Assembly: GCA_044371425.1 (NCBI GenBank)
Contig: JBILTR010000017.1
Span: forward strand, 59,120 to 123,119
DNA: 64,000 nt
Direction: 5' to 3'
Source: JBEISR01 sp044371425
GTDB lineage: Bacteria > Planctomycetota > Planctomycetia > Pirellulales > Pirellulaceae
Both the position numbers and the translations under genes were made by a program. How positions within the stretch are numbered: the stretch's first letter is position 1; every line of letters starts with the position of its first letter. Shown here one piece after another: positions 33,957-42,338 of this stretch. The notes under the pieces are model-generated. The model had not been told where the DNA came from. It saw only the letters and a program-made list of their open reading frames with translations, and did not search any database.

Positions 33957-35663
33957 ATGTCCGATCCAGCGCTCCCCATCCATCGATCCTCCCCTTCCCG
34001 ACGCCACGACCTGGATGCACTGCGCGCTGCGGCCATGCTGCTGGGCCTGGTGCTGCATGGCGCATTGTCCTTCGGAGTTTTTCCTTGGATTGTCGAAGAC
34101 ACCCAGCGATCCATTGGATGGACAGTCCTCTACTCCGCCATCCATGGTTTTCGAATGCCGCTCTTTTTCTGGATCAGCGGCTACTTCACGATGATGCTCT
34201 GGGTCAGTCGCGGACTACCCGCTCTCCTCCAGCAGCGCGTCTTGCGAGTCCTGCTTCCATGCCTCCTGGGAATGCTCACCCTGGCTCCCGCGATGGGCTG
34301 GATATCGCAACGAGTCAACCGACCAGCGAGTCCACCACCCCAGGCCCTGGGCGGTGAAGCCACGCAGCCAGCGAAAGCGTCCGGTTCAACCGAACTGATC
34401 CAGGCGATTCTCAAGAAGGACATCGATGAGCTGAACAAGCTGCTGGACCAAGGCGTCAGCCCGGATGAAAAAGATGCGCGGGCGAAAATCTCCCCGATCC
34501 ACTGGGCAGCGATGGCTGGATCGGACGACGCGGTGGCTCGATTGATCCAAGCCGGCGCGAAGATCGATGCGCTCGACGAAAGCGGTTATCAGGCGATTCA
34601 TGGAGCGGTCTTTCTGGGGCGATCCGCGATTCTTCAGCAATTGATCGAAGCCGGTGCCAACCCGCGCGCGAGAGCCAACAATGGCGACTGGCCTTGGAAC
34701 AGCGGGTTGGCAGATGAAGCAGGGACGCGTTTCATCGTCGGGATTCTTGGGCTGCCGCGGGAGTCATGGGAGACGATCGAAGAAGGCCGCGAGCAATGCC
34801 GCACGATCCTCCAGAAGCTGGATGCAGCTCCGACTCCCAAAAAGGTAGAAGCCTCGAACTGGCTCGCTCAGGCCCGCGGTCGCTACCAGCAGTGGCTGAC
34901 CAACCCCCGCTGGAATCGCTGGCAGTCCCACCTGCTGCTCTCCCCCACCTTCACCTACCTGTGGTTCCTCTGGTTTCTCTGCTGGCTGGTTCCTCTCTTC
35001 GCCTTGGCCACCCCTTGGCTTCCCAAACAGTCGCTGTCACCCCAGGCCAGCCGCTGGATCACCACCCCGCGCTGCTGGCTATGGCTACTTCCTCTGACCA
35101 TGGTACCCCAGTGTTTCATGGGGGTCTTTTCGCCGACCTTCGGACCCGACACATCGATGGGTTGGATCCCCCAACCGCATGTGCTGGCGTATTACGCGAT
35201 CTTTTTCTTCGCAGGCGCTTGGTACTACCAAGCTGAAGCCCACGCGCGACCATTCGGTCAACCTTGGTGGCTTTACGCCCTGCTTTCCCTAGGCTTGCTC
35301 TTTCCGCTGGGGCTGGCGACCGTCCAGCGGCCGTGGATCGGTGGGATCGTGCAGGTGACCTACGCATGGTGGATGTCAGCTGCCTGCGTCGGCGCCGCGC
35401 GGCAGTTCATTCGGGGAGAAAGCCGATGGATTCGGTATCTATCCGACTCTGCCTACTGGCTGTATCTAGCGCACCTTCCCCTAATGATCGCCCTGCAGGC
35501 TTGGGTGCGTCCCTGGAGCATCGCATCGCCATGGAAGTTTCTGATCGTCTTCCTTGCAACCACCGCCCTGTGCCTGCTCAGCTATCAGTGGCTGGTACGC
35601 TACACTCCCATCGGCTGGGTCCTCCATGGCCCCAGACGACGCCAAGCGATCGATCGATCTTGA
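33957..35663 (+). CDS. Acyltransferase-3/OpgC-like membrane protein with inserted ankyrin repeats
   Basis: A 568-residue membrane protein. Its start (RRHDLDALRAAAMLLGLVLHG) and end (SDSAYWLYLAHLPLMIALQ) are the conserved ends of acyltransferase-3 proteins such as OpgC, which add acyl groups to surface glycans. Between membrane segments, at about residues 143-245, sits a soluble insert with two to three ankyrin repeats (PIHWAAMAGSDDAVARLIQA, YQAIHGAVFLGRSAILQQLI, EAGANPRAR). About ten membrane segments are visible overall. I chose the ATG at MSDPALPIH; 33906 is another ATG in frame with a closer AGGG. The insert is in frame and the junctions look natural. Confidence 0.8.
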   Translation: MSDPALPIHRSSPSRRHDLDALRAAAMLLGLVLHGALSFGVFPWIVEDTQRSIGWTVLYSAIHGFRMPLFFWISGYFTMMLWVSRGLPALLQQRVLRVLLPCLLGMLTLAPAMGWISQRVNRPASPPPQALGGEATQPAKASGSTELIQAILKKDIDELNKLLDQGVSPDEKDARAKISPIHWAAMAGSDDAVARLIQAGAKIDALDESGYQAIHGAVFLGRSAILQQLIEAGANPRARANNGDWPWNSGLADEAGTRFIVGILGLPRESWETIEEGREQCRTILQKLDAAPTPKKVEASNWLAQARGRYQQWLTNPRWNRWQSHLLLSPTFTYLWFLWFLCWLVPLFALATPWLPKQSLSPQASRWITTPRCWLWLLPLTMVPQCFMGVFSPTFGPDTSMGWIPQPHVLAYYAIFFFAGAWYYQAEAHARPFGQPWWLYALLSLGLLFPLGLATVQRPWIGGIVQVTYAWWMSAACVGAARQFIRGESRWIRYLSDSAYWLYLAHLPLMIALQAWVRPWSIASPWKFLIVFLATTALCLLSYQWLVRYTPIGWVLHGPRRRQAIDRS

Positions 35664-35671
35664 TCGATCGC
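35646..35671 (+). terminator. 10-bp perfect hairpin across the acyltransferase stop codon
   Basis: GCGATCGATC (35646-35655), loop GATCTT, then GATCGATCGC (35662-35671). The TGA stop lies inside the hairpin (35661-35663). No T-run follows, so termination would be Rho-dependent or the element has another role. Confidence 0.35.
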
Positions 35672-35831
35672 ACTCGCCTCTCCTCGAGTCGCTGCATCGG
35701 GAGGAGGTTTCCTTCGATGGAGCAAGATCGTCCTTGGTCCAACTGGAAACCGGTTTGAGTGCCTACCAAAAGATCTTCTTGGCTGCCAAGTCGAATCGCG
35801 AACGCTCGATCCGAATCCGATGCATTGAAGA

Positions 35832-36842
35832 CTAGACCGGGGATGGCCATCGCTGGACGCGATGATTGAGCGAATCGAGGATGTGCCATCGCCCTTTCTG
35901 ATCGACCACCATCGACCAGGGCTGGTTGAGCTGCCCCAATTGATCTCCGGGACCGCCGAAGAATCCCAGGCTTCGCCCCTCCAAATCGATCGCTTGAACG
36001 CGGTGGTTTCCATACTCCACCACCAACATCCGATCCCCATCGGCGCAGAGCCCATACGGATAACGAAACCGACCTGCCTCATCACCGACCGAACCATGCA
36101 TCGCGAGCAACTGAGGACGATCGCCACGGAAATCGATCACCTGCAGTCGATGGTTGCACGCGTCGCTGACCCATAGCCTTCCTCGCCGATCGATCGCCAT
36201 CGATTGGGGTCGACTGAACTCCAGCGGTCCCTCGCCGTGAAGTCCGAATTCCCCCAGCCACTTCCCCTTGCGGTCGAATTTCTGGACGCGGTCGGTGTCG
36301 CCATAATTGCTGACCAGCAGGTGCCCCTCTGGGTCCTCCAGCACGTCGGTCACAAAACCAAATTGACCTGGCCCCTTGCCCAGGGTTCCGCCAATCGTCC
36401 GCGATTCTTCCAGCCTCCCCTCCGGTGTGTAGAAGAGGATTCGAAAGTAGTGCGTATCGGCCACCATCACCATGCCATCCGACCCGACCGAAATGCCAGT
36501 CGGCTTGCCCTGCTCAATGCTGGGGGTATTCCAAGTCCGCTGGTGCTCCCCCTCGGCAGAAAAGACCTGGATTCGGCCCGTCATGTCGACGATGTAGATG
36601 CGATCCTCGGCATCGATCGCAATCCCTCTTGGCTTCAGAAACCGACCATCGCTGATGCCTCGCCGGCCGTACGTCACCGCTCCCGGGACCTGCTGCTTGG
36701 GATCGACCTGAGGCGGAGCGCACCCTAGGGACTGCCCGACCGCCGCCAGCCCCAGCCACCCGAGCAAGGCGCGGCGCCCCAAAGGCTGACTTCGGCCAGT
36801 CTCCGGCACTTCCCTGGAAACGCCCTCCTGCCCCACCTTCAT
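35832..36842 (-). CDS. NHL-repeat lipoprotein with possible Tat signal
   Basis: A 336-residue exported protein. The N-terminus has twin arginine (GRRALLGWLGLAAVGQSLGC) and ends in a lipobox-like LGC, suggesting a Tat-exported lipoprotein. The mature part is a beta-propeller of about six NHL repeats, each with a pattern like LKPRGIAIDAEDRIYIVD, RPQSMAIDRRGRLWVSD and NHRLQVID. I chose the ATG at 36842; a TTG five codons upstream is open but unsupported. NHL propellers mediate binding; no enzymatic residues can be named. Confidence 0.85.
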   Translation of the reverse strand: MKVGQEGVSREVPETGRSQPLGRRALLGWLGLAAVGQSLGCAPPQVDPKQQVPGAVTYGRRGISDGRFLKPRGIAIDAEDRIYIVDMTGRIQVFSAEGEHQRTWNTPSIEQGKPTGISVGSDGMVMVADTHYFRILFYTPEGRLEESRTIGGTLGKGPGQFGFVTDVLEDPEGHLLVSNYGDTDRVQKFDRKGKWLGEFGLHGEGPLEFSRPQSMAIDRRGRLWVSDACNHRLQVIDFRGDRPQLLAMHGSVGDEAGRFRYPYGLCADGDRMLVVEYGNHRVQAIDLEGRSLGFFGGPGDQLGQLNQPWSMVVDQKGRWHILDSLNHRVQRWPSPV

Positions 36843-36992
36843 GCTCCGCTTGCCCAATGCCCCCCACCCCGATCCGCCGCCAAAAGAAAAGCTACCCCAA
36901 ACTACCAGTCAGCTTATCTTACTTGAGATCCTTCCGCGAAAAGGAATCGCCATCGCCACCGCTTTGGATAAAATGGTCTCTGCAAAACTCCC

Positions 36993-38165
36993 ATGTCGAC
37001 TTCCTCTTTCCTGCCGATTTCCATGGTGCACTCTTTCGACTGGGAAACCGCTGAAGATCAGAGGGATCTGGTCCATTTGGCCGTGCAGGCATTGGTCGAA
37101 GGACGTTGGGTGAGACTCCCTTCGCGCGACGGTTATCTTCTGGCTGCCAGCGGCCTGAAGGGTGCTGCTGTCACCTCTCTGGCGGCGGTCTATGGTTCGT
37201 TGGTCCTCCTCCCGCGATCGGTTCAGGAAGCCTCCGATTACCTCCCCGACGCACCCCTTTGGCTGACTCCTTTGTTGCATCGCGCCTGGCCAGGACGCTG
37301 GCTTTTTGCGGCCCAGCCTAGCAATCAGGATTCACTGATTTACCAGCTTCCCAAGGCCACCCATCAGGCGCTGCTCCAACCCCATCAACGACTCATCCTA
37401 GGCTCCCCACCCCACCCCTCGATCGAGCGGATTTTGTCGCTTCTCAGCGGTCCATTGATTGGCGCGGTGGTCCGCGATGGCGGCAAGCTGGGATGGGACA
37501 ACCCAGGGAAGGATAGCCCAGATCGGCCTGCATCGGATACGATTGGGATTGTCGATTCGAATGTCCCTCCAGTCGCTCGTTTTTCAACGGCTTTTCTGGA
37601 GGGAAGCGGGATTCGGCTGGATGCGGATTGTCAACAGCGGGAACAATTTCGGGAGTTGCTGGGGATGCGGGTGCTGCTCGTCTGTACCGGGAATACCTGC
37701 CGATCTCCGATGGCCTCCTGCCTGCTTCGCAAAGGCTGGGATGAGCATCGAGCGGTCCGCGGGAACGGTCCCTTGGAAATCGCTTCCGCGGGGCTTGCAG
37801 CCGCACCTGGCGATCAAGCATCGGCGCAAGCGATCCAGGCGATGGAAGAACTGGGGCTAGATCTCCAAAGCCATCGCAGCCAGCCTGTCACTGCCTCGCT
37901 GGTCGATTCAGCCGATCTGATCCTGGTGATGACCGAAGGTCACCGCAATGCACTGCTCAACCGATGGCCCCATCTGGCCGACAAGATCGATCTCCTGTCC
38001 CACGGACAAGGGGAAGTGTCTGATCCATTCGGCGGCTCGCTGGCTACCTACCAGCAGTGCGCTCGCCAGATGCAGCACTATTTGACTTACTGGATCGAAC
38101 AGCTTGGTCGACTCTGCCCCCCATCGCTCGATCCCCCGAATGACGCTGGAAAACTCAACCAGTGA
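36993..38165 (+). CDS. Degenerate YrdC/Sua5-like domain fused to low-molecular-weight protein tyrosine phosphatase
   Basis: A 390-residue fusion. Residues 1-220 follow the YrdC/Sua5 layout (AVQALVEGRWVRLPSRDGYLLAAS), but the KxR...LPTETVYGL signature that binds threonine and ATP is not conserved: LPSRDGYLLAAS replaces it. Residues 225-390 are a low-molecular-weight phosphatase with VCTGNTCRSPMA (nucleophile Cys231, P-loop Arg), a SAGL block and the DPFGG general-acid loop, all intact. The fusion partner is therefore probably a non-catalytic relic. It lies 30 bases before rpiB. Confidence 0.82.
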   Translation: MSTSSFLPISMVHSFDWETAEDQRDLVHLAVQALVEGRWVRLPSRDGYLLAASGLKGAAVTSLAAVYGSLVLLPRSVQEASDYLPDAPLWLTPLLHRAWPGRWLFAAQPSNQDSLIYQLPKATHQALLQPHQRLILGSPPHPSIERILSLLSGPLIGAVVRDGGKLGWDNPGKDSPDRPASDTIGIVDSNVPPVARFSTAFLEGSGIRLDADCQQREQFRELLGMRVLLVCTGNTCRSPMASCLLRKGWDEHRAVRGNGPLEIASAGLAAAPGDQASAQAIQAMEELGLDLQSHRSQPVTASLVDSADLILVMTEGHRNALLNRWPHLADKIDLLSHGQGEVSDPFGGSLATYQQCARQMQHYLTYWIEQLGRLCPPSLDPPNDAGKLNQ

Positions 38166-38195
38166 TCCGACATTTTCAACCAGGATCCATAGCCC

Positions 38196-38654
38196 ATGCG
38201 CATCGCAATTGGTAGCGACCACCGCGGTATCCAAATCAAACACAAGCTGGTGCAACACCTCACCTCCGACGGCCACGAGGTGGAGGATTGCGGAACGCAT
38301 GGCGATCAGGCCGTCGACTACCCTGACTTCGCCGCGGAAGTTTCCAAGCGTGTGTCGGAAGGGAAGGTCGAACGAGGCATTTTGATCTGTGGGACGGGTA
38401 TCGGCATGGCGATTGCCGCCAATAAATTCCCCCATGTGCGCGCCGCCACCTGCTCCGATGAAATCATGGCGGAAACTTGCCGGCGTCATAACGACGTCAA
38501 TGTGCTCTGCCTGCCCGGAGACCTGATTGGCGACCGCCCCGTGGGCGACCTGATCCGCGTCTGGCTGGCCACCGAATTCGACGGAGGACGACACGCTCGG
38601 CGCATCGAAAAAATCGCCGATCTCGAACGCAAAAACGCGAGCGGTTGCAAGTGA
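38196..38654 (+). CDS. rpiB: Ribose-5-phosphate isomerase B
   Basis: A 152-residue RpiB interconverting ribose 5-phosphate and ribulose 5-phosphate. MRIAIGSDHRGIQIK, GVDYPDF-like AVDYPDFAAEV, RGILICGTGIGMAIAANK (catalytic Cys in ICGTGIG) and RRHNDVNVLCLPG are diagnostic. Length is standard. It is probably co-transcribed with the phosphatase fusion upstream, from which it is 30 bases away. Confidence 0.96.
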   Translation: MRIAIGSDHRGIQIKHKLVQHLTSDGHEVEDCGTHGDQAVDYPDFAAEVSKRVSEGKVERGILICGTGIGMAIAANKFPHVRAATCSDEIMAETCRRHNDVNVLCLPGDLIGDRPVGDLIRVWLATEFDGGRHARRIEKIADLERKNASGCK

Positions 38655-39010
38655 ACTCCGAAGCCGCCCGGATGGCCTTGCTCACTGGCATTCGCTTCGC
38701 GGACACCACTCCCCTTCGCTTCGAATAACCTGCAGCAAACACCGATGCATTCGGGCTCGGTTCATTCCCCAAACCACCGATCTTGCTACCCCGCTGCCGC
38801 CAAGGGAGTCGAACGAGGGACTGTTCGAGTCGGTCGGTGGGTGCATCTCTTGCCGGATGTTCCATTTGGGGGGACTGCCGCCTCTTCTTTTCGGAGAAAA
38901 ACGGAGTCGTCGGAACCAAAAAGCTGGCAATCGAGCAGGTCGAAATAGACTGGATCGCAACGGCATGCATCCTTTTTTACCAACCTGTTAGGCCATTCCC
39001 TGCTTTCCTC
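38655..39010. other. Intergenic region with A/T-tract palindrome
   Basis: About 360 bases. CCTCTTCTTTTCGGAGAAAA at 38881-38900 resembles the palindromes at 9342 and 42150. No gene recognised; the reading frame open through it belongs to the next gene's upstream extension. Confidence 0.4.
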
Positions 39011-39583
39011 ATGACGCCCCCACCGTCCTCCGATCCAGCAGACAACCCGGTCGAACTGCTGCTTTTGAACGCTCATCTATGGGAACAGGCCGATCCCTAC
39101 CTAGACGAATCGATCTGGGTGGTGCCGATGGACCGCTGGCCGGTATCGACCGAGAACGAGTACCTCCAATCGATGTTGGCGTGGGAACGGGCTCCTGCGA
39201 TCCCCATTTCCCAGTGGTTTGAACCTCCTCTGAACCCCCCGAATCCCCAGTGGCTGGAGGATTCGGAGATCTGCCCGTTGCTCGATCGATTGATCGCGAT
39301 CCTGGCGACCGAGGGGATTGAGTTGGAATGGGCAGATCATTTGAACGATCGGCAGCTTTACACCCTGATTGTTCGCGACATCCTGCCATCGGTCGAAAAG
39401 AAGTGCGATCTCCCCGATCGCTCCCTGCGCTGGCGTTGCATCGAAGCCGACGATCACGAAACCTGGCTCTCCTACTATGCAACCGACGAGGAGCGGCTCC
39501 AGTGGAGCCAAGAACAGGGTTGCCCTCCACCCCCAAAACGGGAACCGCAATTCCGGCGGCCAGCCTTGCGACCAGCTCGGTAG
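39011..39583 (+). CDS. Conserved hypothetical acidic protein
   Basis: A 190-residue soluble protein that I cannot assign. It is acidic and Trp/Pro rich (ESIWVVPMDRWPVSTENEYL, LRWRCIEADDHETWLSYYA), with no signal peptide or metal motif. The ATG at 39011 begins a well-formed sequence after an upstream stretch with poor protein character. The C-terminus is basic (KREPQFRRPALRPAR). It stands alone between rpiB and the epimerase. Confidence 0.6.
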   Translation: MTPPPSSDPADNPVELLLLNAHLWEQADPYLDESIWVVPMDRWPVSTENEYLQSMLAWERAPAIPISQWFEPPLNPPNPQWLEDSEICPLLDRLIAILATEGIELEWADHLNDRQLYTLIVRDILPSVEKKCDLPDRSLRWRCIEADDHETWLSYYATDEERLQWSQEQGCPPPPKREPQFRRPALRPAR

Positions 39584-39737
39584 CCCGCCCGGTAGCTTCC
39601 CACCGACTGCAGCGTTCCTTTAGAATCAAGGTGCACTGCAGACCCTTGGGGAAAAGGGTTCCGATACCCGTCATCGCTCCAAAGGTCGCATCGACGCCAC
39701 CGGCCCACGCACTCCTTCCACGCCAACGAGACTGACC

Positions 39738-40979
39738 ATGCACCCCCGATCGACCCCCAGCCAACCCAGCCACTCCCCTTCGACACCATCCCCAGCGGGC
39801 GATCCAGCGACCTTCTCCTGGAACCGTAGAGCGATGCTGGCTGCCGGTATCGCCGCATGCACTCTGATCGTCGATCGATCGTCGGCCACTCATCCGTTTC
39901 GCCCCAACCTCACCCAAGACTCCAGCCCATCCATGAACATCACCAAAGCTCCCTTCGGTACTCTCCCCGACGGCACCGCCGTTTCTCTCTGGACGCTGAC
40001 CAACAGCCGAGGAGATCTGCTCAAGATGACCGACTATGGTGCTTTGATCGTCAGCATCGAAGTGCCAGACCGTCAGGGCAACCGCACCAATGTGACGCTA
40101 GGCTTCCCCAAGCTGGATGGCTACCTGGAACGTCACCCTTACTTCGGTGCCACCGTCGGCCGCTTCTGCAATCGCATCGCCAAAGGCAAGTTCTCGCTCG
40201 ATGGCACCACCTATTCGCTGGCTCAAAACAACGGACCCAATCATCTGCACGGCGGCGAAGTCGGCTTCGACAAGCTGGTCTGGAAAACCGAAGAGCTGCG
40301 AGGAGACAACTACGTCGGGCTCCGCTTCTCGTTGCTGAGCCCTGACGGGCAGGAAGGGTATCCCGGCAATCTGTCGGCGCAGGCGGACTACCTCTGGGAT
40401 AACGAAGCCAAGTTGACCATTCGCTTCACCGCCACCACCGACAAAGCCACCCCTATCAATCTGACCAACCACGCCTACTTCAATCTGGGTGGCTGGCAAG
40501 GGGGCGTGATCCACAACCACCAACTTCAACTCCAATGCTCCAAGTATCTGGCGATCGATGAAACGATGATCCCCACGGGAGCACTGGCCGATGTTGCCGG
40601 TACGCCGCTGGACTTCCGCACCGCGACTCCCATCGGCCAACGGATCGCCCAGCTGACCGCCACCAACGGATACGACCATTGCTTTGTCGTCGATGGCCAG
40701 CCAGGAACACTCCGATCGTGTGGCATGGTGGTCGATCCGAAGTCGGGTCGCGGGATGGAGATTCAGACCACCCAGCCCGGCGTCCAGCTATACACCGGAA
40801 ACTTCCTCAACGGCAGCGACAGCAATGGAGGCTTCAAGCTGCATGAAGCCTTCTGCCTAGAGACGCAGAATTTCCCAGATGCTCCCAACCAGCCTTCCTT
40901 CCCCAACAGCATTCTGAAGCCGGGGGAGAAGTTCGAGCAGACGACCAGCTATCGCTTCCTGGTGGTTGCCGACAAGTAG
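39738..40979 (+). CDS. galM: Exported aldose 1-epimerase (galactose mutarotase)
   Basis: A 413-residue mutarotase. The first about 60 residues form a signal region with an Arg pair and a hydrophobic core (NRRAMLAAGIAACTLIV), suggesting export. Catalytic blocks: GATVGRFCNRIAKGKF, GPNHLHGGEVGFDKLVW (first His), INLTNHAYFNLGG (second His) and LETQNFPDAPNQPSFP (Glu base). It interconverts alpha and beta anomers of hexoses. Two hairpins separate it from the convergent TANGO2-like gene. Confidence 0.92.
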   Translation: MHPRSTPSQPSHSPSTPSPAGDPATFSWNRRAMLAAGIAACTLIVDRSSATHPFRPNLTQDSSPSMNITKAPFGTLPDGTAVSLWTLTNSRGDLLKMTDYGALIVSIEVPDRQGNRTNVTLGFPKLDGYLERHPYFGATVGRFCNRIAKGKFSLDGTTYSLAQNNGPNHLHGGEVGFDKLVWKTEELRGDNYVGLRFSLLSPDGQEGYPGNLSAQADYLWDNEAKLTIRFTATTDKATPINLTNHAYFNLGGWQGGVIHNHQLQLQCSKYLAIDETMIPTGALADVAGTPLDFRTATPIGQRIAQLTATNGYDHCFVVDGQPGTLRSCGMVVDPKSGRGMEIQTTQPGVQLYTGNFLNGSDSNGGFKLHEAFCLETQNFPDAPNQPSFPNSILKPGEKFEQTTSYRFLVVADK

Positions 40980-41040
40980 AGCGATCCACAAGGACTTGAA
41001 ACGGCCTGAAACTGCGCGGCCGATTTCCGTGGGTATCGAC

Positions 41041-41112
41041 CTGTAGGACGGACTTTTAGTCGGTCCTACAGCCCTCGGCACCCAGGACCGACGGACGGGT
41101 AGTCCGTCGGTC
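41041..41112. terminator. Paired hairpins between convergent genes
   Basis: First hairpin: CTGTAGGACGGACT, loop TTT, AGTCGGTCCTACAG (41041-41071), 14 bases per arm with one mismatch. Second: GACCGACGGAC (41086-41096) pairs with GTCCGTCGGTC (41102-41112), 11 perfect bases. They sit between the convergent galM and TANGO2-like genes and probably act as bidirectional terminators. Confidence 0.6.
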
Positions 41113-41129
41113 AGTCGGATTCAATTTTT

Positions 41130-41918
41130 TCAGACCGAATTGGCCGATCCAGCCATCTTCGTGCGCGATTCGCGAAGGCCACGACTGAGGATGTCGCGCA
41201 GCAACGGGGAGTAATCTTCGTAGCGGGAGCGATCGGGAGATCCGTCCGCGTACTGGAAAATCGCATCCCTCGGCTTGGCACCCAAAGCCAGCAGCGTGCT
41301 GCTGACCGTCCCATAGTCCGGGGCACGTAGCACCATCCCAGGACGCCCAGGAAGCGAGGGGGTCCTGGCGAAGACCTTGCTGGAGACCGCCAGAAACTTG
41401 ACAGGGGAGTCGAGCGTCTGGAGCGTCAACAGCCGCTTGGCCATCTGCACTCGTTCATCCTGCGGATCATTCACATTGCGGCTCCCCACAATGCTCAACC
41501 CAGGTTCCAGCGCCATCACTTCCTGACGCTGCTCATGGTGCACCACGTACCCGCATTCGCGATCGGCGAGCACCAGATTGACCGCCTCATAATCGTTTCT
41601 TTCCAACTCTTCGAGCGCCTTTTCCAGGCCCTTGCGGGCATTGGGAGCCTTGAGGACTTCGCGGCAAAGCACTCCGCGAGATCTTGCGGCAAGGGTTGGT
41701 TGAGCGACTCGTCGATGGCAGATTCCGACGAAAAGACCGTGCTGGTTGACCCCAAGCCAGGTTCCCCCGGCTCGCTGGTCCAGCGGGCAAAGCACCCTGG
41801 GTTTCCCGGATTGGATCGCCGGCGAACTACTCGGCCGATCAAAAAACTCCTCTCGATTCGCTGCGACAAGAATCGGACTTTCCGCCACCAATTGATACTG
41901 AATGGCCAGTAAGCACAT
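41130..41918 (-). CDS. NRDE/TANGO2-family protein
   Basis: A 262-residue protein of the NRDE (TANGO2-like) family. AANREEFFDRP is the name-giving motif; GGTWLGVNQHGLFVGI follows. I chose the ATG of MCLLAIQY because the Cys directly after Met is conserved and these proteins resemble N-terminal-nucleophile hydrolases; the 34 codons open upstream do not fit. Function is not firmly established; roles in heme or lipid handling are proposed for eukaryotic relatives. Confidence 0.85.
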   Translation of the reverse strand: MCLLAIQYQLVAESPILVAANREEFFDRPSSSPAIQSGKPRVLCPLDQRAGGTWLGVNQHGLFVGICHRRVAQPTLAARSRGVLCREVLKAPNARKGLEKALEELERNDYEAVNLVLADRECGYVVHHEQRQEVMALEPGLSIVGSRNVNDPQDERVQMAKRLLTLQTLDSPVKFLAVSSKVFARTPSLPGRPGMVLRAPDYGTVSSTLLALGAKPRDAIFQYADGSPDRSRYEDYSPLLRDILSRGLRESRTKMAGSANSV

Positions 41919-42338
41919 AGTGGTATACGGGCTTTCTATTGGTTCGAAGTACGGCGAACATGCGTGCCGAGCAACTGCCCCAATCACTCCTCGGAGCGAC
42001 CGGCACCAGTTTCGAAACAATGTATCGAACCGCGCCGCAAAACTGCACCCCCTAATGGGTGTCTATGCCTTTTTTGACTTCGCCGTAGGGTGGTTTCCAT
42101 CCCCTTCCAGCCAGAAAAACGTAGCGTTTTTTACATTTTTTCCACCGTCTGTTTTTTCATCGGAAAATGGTGTTCGCTGTTCCCCCCGTCGATCTGCCGC
42201 TACGATAAACAACTCGTCGTTTCGCAGCGTTGGGTCATCTCAGGCCTTTTTTCGCAAGCGTTGCGATCGGGCGATTCCGCCCCTTTGGGTTGCGAAGAAT
42301 TGTTCGAAGATGTCAGGATTCCGGTGATAGGGGATGCA
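41919..42338. other. Divergent intergenic region
   Basis: About 420 bases between the TANGO2-like gene and fabH, presumably with both promoters. It includes an A/T-rich stretch at 42120-42170 with the T-tract/CATCG/A-tract palindrome (42150-42170). No gene recognised. Confidence 0.45.
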
